DNA of 64,000 nucleotides, taken from NCBI GenBank assembly GCA_037976565.1, contig CP137666.1, positions 59,909,413 to 59,973,412 of the forward strand, read 5' to 3'. Shown in pieces: positions 36,592-48,500 of the stretch. Source of the DNA: Mesocentrotus franciscanus. Lineage: Eukaryota; Echinodermata; Echinoidea; Camarodonta; Strongylocentrotidae. The notes below the pieces were generated by a model. It saw only the letters and a list, made by a program, of their open reading frames with translations. It ran no database searches and was not told the DNA's origin. Position 1 is the first letter of the stretch; every line of letters begins with the position of its first letter. The position numbers were made by a program, and so were the translations under genes.

Positions 36592-39500
36592 CTGTATGAT
36601 ATAACAGAAACAGTAAACACAACAGGTACTGGCAGTATAAAGTCATCGTCGTTACTATTTTGGTCAATATTGTTGACATCATAACACAACCATCGCCATC
36701 AACATTACCACCACCATCGTTATCCTCATCAAAACCATCATCACATTCACCGCCAATCCGCCATCATCATAATAATAGGCCTACTCATACCTCATCATGA
36801 TGACCATCATTCCCCTCGACATCACCAATCATTCTCATTACCGTCACATTTTAAATATAATGCACTCTCATACTATCGTTAAAATAATCAATTATTTCTT
36901 TTAATATAAGTTTGTCGTATGACGTGTATAAATGCGTTTAAATACTTTTCATCTGTCAACCTTTCAAATAATCATACTAAATATATATTCATACCGAGAG
37001 GCAGGGGCGGCGATCTGGGGGCGGGGGACACGCCCCTCAATTTTTTTTTTTTTTTGGGGGATTGTCCCCTGAAAATTTGAAAGTGCACACAAAAAATGTA
37101 TAGGAAATACTGACTAAAGGCTGCAACACACTTTTAGGCTCTGGAGGGCCCAAGAGTGCAGCGTTTAGACAAATAAAAATGCAAAATCTTCTCACTAGGT
37201 AGCTCCTTACGCTCCCTCGCATAATATCCTTCAAAATGGAAATATTGTAGAAAAGTGAAGTGTGAAAAAAGTATATTGCTTGTTTTTACACTATAGTTTT
37301 GCTAAGGAATGTAATTTTTTTATAGAAAAAAACTTCAAAAACCTGTAAAGGGGTAGTCATTTCCGTCACCTTCACCCCTCTCGTTCACTATGCTCCATCG
37401 CACTTGCGTACTGATGGGGGGGGGGGCTTGGGGGGCAGTTCCCCAAAAAAAAATTCAAACGGGGTTTATTTCTAGTTCGATACCAGTGATTTACAAATGT
37501 TGCTGAAATGGCATGATTTTCCCCTGAGCTTCCGGGGGCTCTGCCCCCTGGACCCCACCAAGGGCCCTGAGGCGGGCCCCTGGTTGCTAATCTGACCGTA
37601 ATTAAATGCCTAAAACCCTGAGCTTCTGGGGGCTCCGCCCCCTGGACCCCACCAGGGCCTTAGGCCGGGCCCCTGGATGCTCATATGACCGTTATTAAAT
37701 GCCTAAAACCCCTGAGTTTCTGGGGGCTCCGCACCCTGGACCCCACTCCAATTAGAGACCTGCATACCAGTGTCATAAATGAGGTATCAAAATATGCTCA
37801 TCTGACTGTAATTAAATGCCTAAAACCCCTGAGCTTCCGGGGGCTCCGCCCCTGGATGCTCATCTGACCTTAATTAAATGCTTAAAACCCCTGAGCTACA
37901 AAGGGCTCCGCCCTGGACCCCACGTCAATTTACGCTCCACTTGCTTCGCTCGCTTTGCTCTACCTGATCGTAAATACTTCAGACCCCCCAACTTTGAAAT
38001 ACGTTCCGCGGGGCCTGCATTTAACATGTAAGAGTGGTGGTGATGCGGATTTTTTTTTGCCCCCAAAAAAGTTTTTGCACATTACGCCACTGCTCCTTCG
38101 TCCTCGCATTTCGTCCCCCCGTCATGTAAAGAAATCGCCGCCCCTGCCGAGAGGTATTAAAACAGTCAATCTTTGTCAGTTTACCTTCTGTTATGTTAAT
38201 GGTGGGCGGGTTCATTGTATCTGCTACAGTAAGCCAGGCATGGGCCTCTCCCCTTTGGTTGCCCCGTTGGTCGGATACGATACATGTGTACTTGCCCGAG
38301 TCTTGACGAACCAGGTTCCTTATCAGAAGGCTTCCTCCTGAAATCTGGAAATGGTATTAAAGATACATCATGATCAAAACCTCCACATTCTCGCGGACCT
38401 AGTGCGTATATGATACTATTTATAATGAACAGGGCAGAGACCCATCCCTTGTTAATATTCACATAATGCACTGTTGCGAGTGTGTTAGGGCAAGGCCAGT
38501 GCACGAAGTTTATTCAGTGCCCATAGGTGATAATGCACGCGCCCGCAGGGCAAGTGCATTATCGATATCGCACTGACTAACCTGAGTGCACTGGAACTGC
38601 CCTAACACACTAGCGAAACAGTGCATTATTTGTTTTATAAGACGGGTCGGCAATACATTCTTACAATAAAGTCTAGATCTAGAGTATAAATAGATATTAG
38701 ATTTAGATCTAAGTTAGATCTAACTAAATCTAGGCCTAGAATATTCTAGATCTAGATCTAGATATTGAAAATTATGCACAAATTAAATTTGGCTGAATTA
38801 CGCGAAAGCGATATCGGCAGGTAATCGAGCGTGCGTTATTAATTTTTGATGGGAGCTTTTTTGCACCGTGGGAAAAACTAATGAAAGCCCACGTGATGTC
38901 AATTGACCAATCGGATTGCTTAGATTCTAGAACCCGTCTTATAATTTAAACTAATAGACACTTCTTATCCGCAAAATGTTCATAACAATGTTTATTGTGA
39001 ACTGTGCCAGGTGCTCAAAAACACTTATTAAGCTACCTTTTGAGTTGCAAAACATCAGGAGGTTAGGAGAATATGGTCTAGTTTCATAACGACCATTGGT
39101 AGGCTAACCATTTCCGAAATCTAACCAATCATGATGAATTCCTTAAAAGTAGAACTTACTTAACTCTAATTGGTTGCCCCAAAATATCCTGCTCTATTCT
39201 AGAGAGCTGCAATGGATTTTACTATGCTTTCAGTAGGGCAGATCTGTAGATTTTATACAAGAGGGGGCACAATGCCGAAAAACACATTTACAAAAAATCA
39301 GTCTTCACATTATGCTAATATCAATTTAGTAAATATGGTTAAAGTATCTCTGAATAGAAAAACATATATTTTTTTTTTGCCCGTTGCATTTAGTTTATTT
39401 TGGGTTAAACACTTAAAGGCAAGGCACAAAAATACTACAAGGGGCATATTTCTTGGTTGTTTGTTGTATTCTTGAAGATGTGCCCGATTAGGGTTGACGA

Positions 39501-42500
39501 CACTAACCAGAATGATTTGGTCTGTTCGATGGACTCTCGATCCATCCTTCCACCAGGTGACGGAGTCAATGGCTGACTGGGCTTGACATTCAAACAGATG
39601 GTGATCACCAACGTCCAAGGACGCGTTGGCGGGTACGGCTTCAAAATGGCGGTATGGATCGAATGCTGCATAGAAGTTTCAGAAAAGATTTCTACACTTA
39701 CTGAATGATGTGAATTAGTTAACATGTTGTTTCATTCGTTTTTATAAATCGGAAAACAGAGTTGTAAGTAGAAATTTAAGTACAGGGGGTGCAAAAGTCC
39801 ATGAACTGGGATTCAGGGGTGGTAGGAATGCTCGTGAAATGTAAGGTATTGCTGTAGACCCACTACAATTTTTATCGGATGTAACAAGGGCTGTACTCTG
39901 TACACCAGCTCCTCTTTGCGGGATATGCCACTGTATATGCATGGCTGCTGGCTGCTGCCATACTATACATTTTCAGTTACTTAGGTATTTGGAATATTTT
40001 ACAGTATGTTAATTTAAATTATACCCCAGTCAATTCGCTAAGACGGACACGAAACTGACAATAGACCGAACCCCTTCTAAAAAATAAAATAAAAAACACA
40101 AACTAAATAATCAGTACCCAAATTCAACGATTATTCGGTTATGGGTTTGTTTCGAGTCTCTTTGGCGGGTTTGTGGTGTAACTGGGGTATCAGGTAATAA
40201 CAGAAAATATCTTGTTCTAAAATTCCACCTCCCTGATTCACTTGAGCCCTTGTTTTCTTGCAGTGTTAACTTATGAACGATGAGCTACTTATCAAAGTGA
40301 GCTACTTACCAAAGTCAACCTCCACTCTTAGGCATTCTCGACCTGAAAAGGAAGCCACGCATGCGTAGTGACCTTGATGATGATTGTCAAAACCGGGAAT
40401 AAGGAGGTCATTAGAAGGGAGTATGTAGATTCCGTTAACAGAACCTAGCGTATATAAAAAAAAAGGGGGAATAGAACAAAGTAAAACAGAAATTAATTAA
40501 AGAGAATAGCTTGCTTTTTTCTTCTTCTTTTTTTCTTTCTTTTTTGTTCAACCTCCCGAAAGGAGGTTTCTTTATTTATCCCCTCACTTCGGGGTATAAT
40601 AAAATACATTGTTTGAATAAAACAGAAACAGAAAGTTACAAGTTTACAATCTCACAGAAATGAAAGAATAAAAAATAAAAAGGAAGAAGAAAAAAAATGT
40701 CGTAATGGCTACATTGTATATTAATCTTCTAAATCATTAACATTTAAAGGTAGTGTACCCCTTTTGCAACCAACATCAAATTATGTAGAACTTTGCAGGA
40801 ATTAAAAATATGTGACGTATGTCCTATTTGTGAAATCCAAACGTTCGCATTGTCCTATAGCATTAAAAAAATTATGCAAGGAACCCCGTTTACTTTTTAG
40901 ACTTCACTGTCAGACAGTATTGATTGACTGACTTACTTTTTTTTCTTTGGTAATAACATACATAAAATGAGCTGTAAAGGGTACATGAGCATTTGTGTAC
41001 ATCAATAACCAACTTCTTGTAATGGCCAAAATTAAACTGATTGAATCTTTGCGCCAGGCGCGTAGCCAGGGACGGTGGGGCGATCGCCCCCAAAAAAAAC
41101 CGCCGGCCAAAAAGAGAGAGAGAGAGAGAGAGAGAGAAAGAAAAAAGGGAGAGGACGTAGGAAGAACAAGGAGCAGACAAAGACAAGAGTCGAGAACGGT
41201 ACAACGAATCGTCTTCTTTCTCTGATAATACATTTTTCTGAAACGTCAAAGCTTCTGCGCTTCGCGCGGGAGGGGACTGAATTCAGACAAGGATTAAGAG
41301 TCGAGAACGGTACAACGAATCGTCTTCTTTCTCTGATAATAAATTTAATGAAACGTCAAAGCTTTCGCGCGGGAGGGGGAAAACTGATTTCAGTCAAGGA
41401 TTAAGAGTCGAGAACGGTACAACGAATCGTCTTCTTTCTCTGATAATAAATTTTAATGAAACGTCAAAGCTTCCGCGCTTTGCGCGGGAGGGGGGGGAAC
41501 TGAATTCAGACAAGGATTAAGAGTCGAGAACGGTACAACGAATCGTCTTCTTTCTCTGATAATAAATTTAATGAAACGTCAAAGCCTCCGCTCTTCGCGC
41601 GGGAGGGGGTAAACCGAATTCAGACAAGGATTAAGAGTCGAGAACGGTACAACGAATCGTCATCTTTCTCTAATAACTTTACGAAACGTCAAAACTCCCC
41701 CCTCCCTGCACCCACTCCATATAGAGAGCGCGCTTCGCGCGCTCTGTAAGTGATTCGCACGCTTCGTGTGCTCACTACCGCCCCTCCTAAATTTAAATCC
41801 TAGCTACGCGCTTGCTTTACGCAGCATATAACGTAGACCATTCGGTACAAGGGTCTGAAAATCAGACTATTTAATACAAGGAATGCAATCCCTAAGTTCA
41901 ATTTGACAACTAACGGTCATTTTTTGCCCACAGAAAGATATTTTCAAGCCCTTTCGTTTTGAGGGAAGTTCTAAATTAGTATTATCTTTCAAATGCCATT
42001 GGTATTTAACCTTTTCATTTTTGGGCCTGCAAATGGGACATAGTACCTTTAACACATGCCATTTAGTAAAGAATTTGCTCGTCGTATTATCATTTTTCAA
42101 AGCCACTTGCTTTTCAAGAGCAAAATTTTAACTTTATAATTAAATGTTTGAAACATCTAAACAATATTTTATGTTTCCTGTTATCATAAATCATTTTTTG
42201 TCATTAAGATTAAAAAAGGTTCAAAAACAAAATCGGTTTATTTCTTTTATATCCAAATAATACAGTGTCAAAATTCAAACTTATATAACTAATATCTTTA
42301 TACCAGGCTTGAAACTCTGACCATAGCGGCCTTGCATATTCATACCCCAAAAAAAAAAAAAAATATTGTTTCAGGGAAATTTTCACAAATAGTGCATAGT
42401 AACTGTTCTGGATCAACCAATTTCATTTATGTAAGCTATAATTAGTTGGAAGACAGTTTGTTTTAATTTTGTACTGAAAATGTCTTGTTTTAACTTCAAT

Positions 42501-45500
42501 AGTTGATATAAAAGGTAAGATATATATATATATTTCCAATCACTATCTGTAATAACCATTTCTCTCGTAAATTTCTTTTGAGAAGTAGGAGGTATGTAAA
42601 TCCTTTTAATTAGAATACGGTACCATGTTTTGGATGTCATGTTTTCTAGCGGTGACTCTGAATAATTTTCAATAAGGGTAAAAACCTTTGATACACAATT
42701 ATTCCTATTAAAACCTTGTCTAAGTTTCTGTTTCCAAGCTATAGGTATGACATGAACAATACTCCTCCATAGCAGTAACAAATTCGAGGGAACTCCTCTT
42801 TCAACCCATATATTATTATCAAATGGAATTATTGACCCGTCATTTTTATATAAATCACTAAGTTTATACCTTTGACAAGCTAGCGTTTATCAAAACAAGG
42901 TTATAATTACTTTTACAATAACCACGCTGCTTTAGATTCGTTTGAAGAAAGAAAAAAATTCATTTACATAATATGAAAGTTGAAATTTATATATTTGACT
43001 GTTTTCAAAGAAATTTCAAAGAAATACCTGTTGTAATCTTGAAACAAGAGGGACTTAAAATAGATTATAATTTATTCTATAGCTTCCACTTAAAACTAGG
43101 TTTACAGTGAAAATGTGTATTCGAACGTGTCATGATTCGGACACCATTATTGTACCATGTGGTGTCTATGTGAAGATATTTTCAATAATTCGATAATTTC
43201 ATTCCAATTACAAACCTATATTTTACTCTTTTCATAACTTTTCTTTATCAAAGAGCAGCAATCGAACCTGTCATGAGGCGGACGCCATCTTTTGGTACCA
43301 CTTGATGTAACTACCTGGGGTCAATCTTGAATTAAAAGCAATGTATTTTACTGACACTACCTCATATTTAAGTATAGTGCCATCTGCTGCTCACAATGTC
43401 CCGATGTGTCGACAGCCATGTCCCACAATGTATCAGTAAGTGCATGATGCGCGCGTGATAATGCTTGGATACAGGAACCGGAAATTGCTCTTCATACATG
43501 TATGTACGCCTTCACCAAAAGATGGCGCACATTACATCAGTGGCAGTGGTGCCTTCGAGAAGAAACTTCAATTAAATATTTACACTAACAAACTATATTT
43601 TACTCTTTTCATAACTTGTTTTTTTTTTTTTACTGAAAGAGTCGGAAACAAACCTGTCATGAGTCGGACGCCATCTTTGTACCACGTGATATCGGTCTGT
43701 GGTGAGTTGGTGCTGCAGGATTGTTGGACCAGGTCGTTCTGTACGGGTGAGAAGTCTTCGGGGGTCTCCCGGAAGGCCAGTTCACTGCTACATTCACCCT
43801 CGGGCGGCTCCTCTACCATTTCTAACATTTAACACAAATGATGAATAATGACTGGTAGGAATAAAACTCTTCTTTCTCGATACATTTTACATTAGTACTT
43901 TAAATATTTCACTTTAAACTTGTTATTAAAAGATTTTCGAAGGGTATAGTTTGTGTTTCCACTTTTATGACTTGTATATATTGTTAAGGAATATATTGAT
44001 CATGATAATGGTATTGATTGTTAATTTATATCACGCAGTCACTATATAGATATATAGCAATGTAATATAATCAAGGAAAAAATAAAGAAAAATAACACTC
44101 TTTGAAAGACTATGAATCATTTTGTTTAATTATAATGAATAATCGAAATAAGGTTCAATGGGAAAGTGGCAAGACCCTTGTATAATCCGATTTGTTTTCT
44201 TCTTCACTATGACACTATCTTTTTCAACTGCAACAGTATATTTTCAACTGATTACTTACACCAGTGGCGAAAGAACGTGTAGAAACAAATGAACAAACTA
44301 TCCACCAACCACCCACAAAAATTCTAAAGGACCATGTAATGTGGAAACCAAATATTAGGTTTGAGATTGTCGTGTCGGCTAAGTGGACAGCAACGTTATG
44401 ACGTCACTCTACCACGAGGTCATCGGTCAAGTTGATCAACGATTACATTGTTTGTTCAATACACACTTTAATAACACTTGTTTACTTTTATCTTTAATAA
44501 ACTGTTCCTTGTTCGTTCCCACAAGTTTGTGAGACTTACGATAAAATTACCCTCTGGGGTGTACAACTATCAAGCTTTGCTTTTACCTAAAGTTCCTTGA
44601 TGCCCTCATTTTCAATTTTACTTAGTCCTTAATTAACAAGTAAGTACAAGCAAACCAGCTGATATGTTATGCTCTGTTTATTCAAAATGCATACATATTA
44701 TTATTATTATCATCATATTTTGGTAAACAAAACTGGCAATGTGTAACGTGACATCTGAAATATGAAACTAAACCGAATTGGAACTGAACTGAAACCGAAT
44801 TGAAGTCAACTTAAACTGAAAATAAAACATATAACATATTACCTTCGCAGACGATTGGTGTTCCAAGCCATTCTCCCCCGTGCGCGCAAACTCGTCTTGG
44901 TTTCCCGCTCGTTCTGACGTAGCCGGGTTCACATTCTAAGATACACAGCTTGCCCTGATCGTATGGTGGGTTGCATGGCCCTGAGAATATGGCGTGGTCT
45001 GGCACATCCAAGGCCTCGCATTGCTCCTCTGTCATCAGAATGATAAAGTGAGATCTTAGAATTGATCCAGAAGTATAAGATTGGGCTTTAAAAAAATTCA
45101 ATTAGTAACTCTCTTTTCCTTCATTGAACTATGTTGTATAGGAGCAATAACCAAATAGCATAGTTCGGTTACTCCAGTACATGTGTTAAGGCATTGCATT
45201 GCTCAGGCGCGGATCCAGGGGCCAGGGCCTTGGCCCCCGGCAAAAAAAAAAAAGAGAGAGAGAAGGAAAAGAAGGGAAAGGGAAAGAGGAAAGAAAGGGA
45301 AAGAAAGAAGAGGAAGCAGAAAAGAAAAGGGGGAAAGAAGAAGATCGGGGGCCGAAAGGGCCTTGCCTCCCAGGCTGTTGCCTCCCCCAGCAAAAAAAAA
45401 AGAGAGAAGGAAGGAAAGGGAAAGAAAAAGGAAAAGAGGAGATAAAGGGAAGGAAATAAAGAAGAAGAAAAGAAAAAGGGGATATCAGTTGCGATTTTCC

Positions 45501-48500
45501 CGCCAAGAAGTTGTGGATCGGGGGCCAAAGGCCTTGCCCCGCAAAAAAGGGGAAGGGAAAGGGAAGAGGAGAGCTAAAAGGGAACAAAAAAGAGGAAGAA
45601 GAAAATAAAAGGATGAAAAGAAGGGAGATCAGTTGCGATTAATTCGGCCAACAACGTCCGGATCGGGGACCGAAAGGCCCTTGCCCCCTCCCCAGCAAAC
45701 TTAAAAGGAGAGAAGGAAGGGAAGTGAAAGGGAGCCCACGCCAATTAGTGACCTGCCAGTGTCACGAATAAGGTATTAAAATAAGCTCATCTGACCGTAA
45801 TTAAATGCCTAAAACCCATGAGCTTCCGGGGGCTCTGCCCCCTGGACCCCACCTAGGGCCCTAAGGTGGACCCCTGGATGCTCATCTGACCGTAATTTAA
45901 TGCTTTAAACCCCTGAGCTTCCGGGGGCTCTGCCCCCTGGACCCCACCTAGGGCCCTAAGGTGGACCCCTGGATGCTCATCTGACCGTAAGTTAATGCTT
46001 AAAACCCCTGAGCTTCCGGGGGCTCTGCCCCCTGGACCCCACGCCAATTAGTGACCTGCCAGTGTCACAAATAAGGTATCAGAATAAGCTCATCTGACCG
46101 TAATAAAATGCCTAAAACCCCCTGAGCTTCCGGGGGCTCCGCCCCCTGGACCCCACGCCAATTAGTGACCTGCCAGTGTTACAAATAAGGTATAAAAATA
46201 AGCTCATCTGACCATAATTAAATGCCTAAAACCCCTGAGCTTCTGGGGGCTCTGCCCCCTGGACCCCACCTAGGGCCCTAAGGCGGACCCCTGGATGCAT
46301 AGCTGACGGTGAATTAATGCCTAAAACTCCTGAGCTTCTGGGGGCTACGCCCCCTGGACCCCACGCCAATTAGTGTCCTGCCAGTGTCACAAATAAGGTA
46401 TAAAAATATGCGAATCTGACCGTAATAAAATGCCCTGAGCTTCAGGGCTCCGCCTTGACCCCGCCGAGGCTTTGCCCCTAGACCCCACGCCAATTTACGC
46501 TACGCTCTACCTGATCGTAAATACTTTAGCCTCCCCACCCACTTTGAAAAACGTTCAGCAGGGCCTCCATGACATGTAAGAGTGATGCTGCGGATTATTT
46601 CTTCTTCTGCCCCCAACGATTTTGCTCATTACGCCACTGCTTTAGTGGTCACCATTACGTACCAATATTTGGCTCGCACAATTTCAAATTTGGGCCCCCC
46701 CCCCCCCCTAAGAAATCCTGGATCCGCGCCTGGCATTGCTCCCCGTGTCATCAGAATGACAAAAAGTGTGATCTTCATTGATAAAGGAGTAAGTTTTAAT
46801 TTGAAGTATTTTTCCATCTATCAACTACGTCGAATCAATAAACTAACAGAGTGAGGTATTTATAGATGATCATGTTAATTCTTTTCACAAATTTCGTTTA
46901 AAAAACGCACATAGAAAACATATTAATATACAATTTCCCTTTCCACAATCTAAAAAAAAATTCTTCTGCCCGCTCTTTTCTCATATGATTCTTCAAACAG
47001 TTTGATACAGGTAGCGTAAAACCATCCTAGGTTTTCATTCGAAAATGTTACATGAAGATGCTAAAATGCCCAATTCTGCTTTTATGGTTGCAGGATAAAG
47101 ACGATTTATGCCTCTCCAAGCAGTTTAACGAAGTTTACGTAATATAACCATCTGAGGTTTTCCCTCGAAATGTTCATTGAAAATGCCTCACAATCCACTA
47201 TTTATACTTTCGTGGGTGAAGGATAATAAGAATCAGTATATCAGCCCTTTTCTGCAAATTACTAGCCTTAATTACCTCTGCAAATAGCACTTCGCGGTAT
47301 GTCCCAGCTTCCCGAGTTCTGGCAGATGACGTAATCAACGGCCGGAACAAGACCTGAGTAACATATCACCGAGCAATTACTTCCGGCTGATCTGTCACAT
47401 GACTCCTCCACGCCTCCATATATGAAGTCCAGTGGACACTGAATGTCCAGTTCTGAAAGTTTTTTCGGCATGATTATGAGAAGGTTGTGTTACTATAGTA
47501 ATATTTTGTTTTCATAGCACACCAATTTGTTAACCAAATTGTTAGTTTTGCTACAATGAAATCGATATAACGTTTGTAAAGAACTTTACACATCAATCGT
47601 CCATTTAATATGCGCTTACATTTACACACTGTAAAACGTTTTGTCTACCTATGAATCTACATCTCTAATGTACTGAAAAAAACCATTTAAAGCATGATGA
47701 CTGCGAATGTTCACCTGTATCTCATGTTCAACTGATGTTATAAATAAGAATGGTATTAAAATAAAAATGTAAACGGGAGTAATGGTCGATTTATTACCTG
47801 AGACGCATGTTACACCATCTTGTGCCAAATCTACACCATCTGCGCAAGCGCACGATCTACCAATGGCTGTCGGTAAGCAGAGGGTTGAACATCCTCCGTT
47901 GTTCTCAGAACACGAATTGATTCCTGTTGATCAGATTGATATTTCATCAGTAATACTGAAGTATGGAATATCTATGATCATCAATGAGATTAGAACAACC
48001 ATTTAAACACTTTATACAGAATATCAGACATGTCATTATCATGAGTCACTTATGAGGACCGAAGGCCTGAATTGATATGACATACGGGCAATTTACAATG
48101 GGGTTGTACCTCGAAGCCTATCGACAGTATTCAATTGCAACGAAGCTTTCAAACAAGTTTCTGCTTAGCAGCTTTCTTGGTAGTCAGAAGAATAAAGCCA
48201 GAAATATTATCTTTCCCCTTTGTTCCAACATTGACAACTGTATGAAAGTATTTCATTATATCAAATATTCCTTCTTTTTTCATTTCTGTAATGTACTTCG
48301 GATTTGAGTTCCAGACAGACGGCGTACAATCTGATCTTAAAACAATTTTTCATTGCTTCTCTAATTTTATCCTGCGATGTCATAACTTTATTACCATCTA
48401 GTTTAAAATAAAATAAAGATTTGACCGTCTTTTCACACATAGGAATCAACGCAAAGCTCAAAATTCATAACTCAAATTTTAAAATGTATTTCTTCGACAT

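Noticed and set aside
36224..36604. A 126-residue plus-strand open frame
   Set aside because: It is antisense to the serine protease exon, whose catalytic triad and splice phase are clear.
45183..45608. Lys/Arg/Glu-rich open frames
   Set aside because: Purine-rich simple sequence inside the hAT-like element at 45204-46732.
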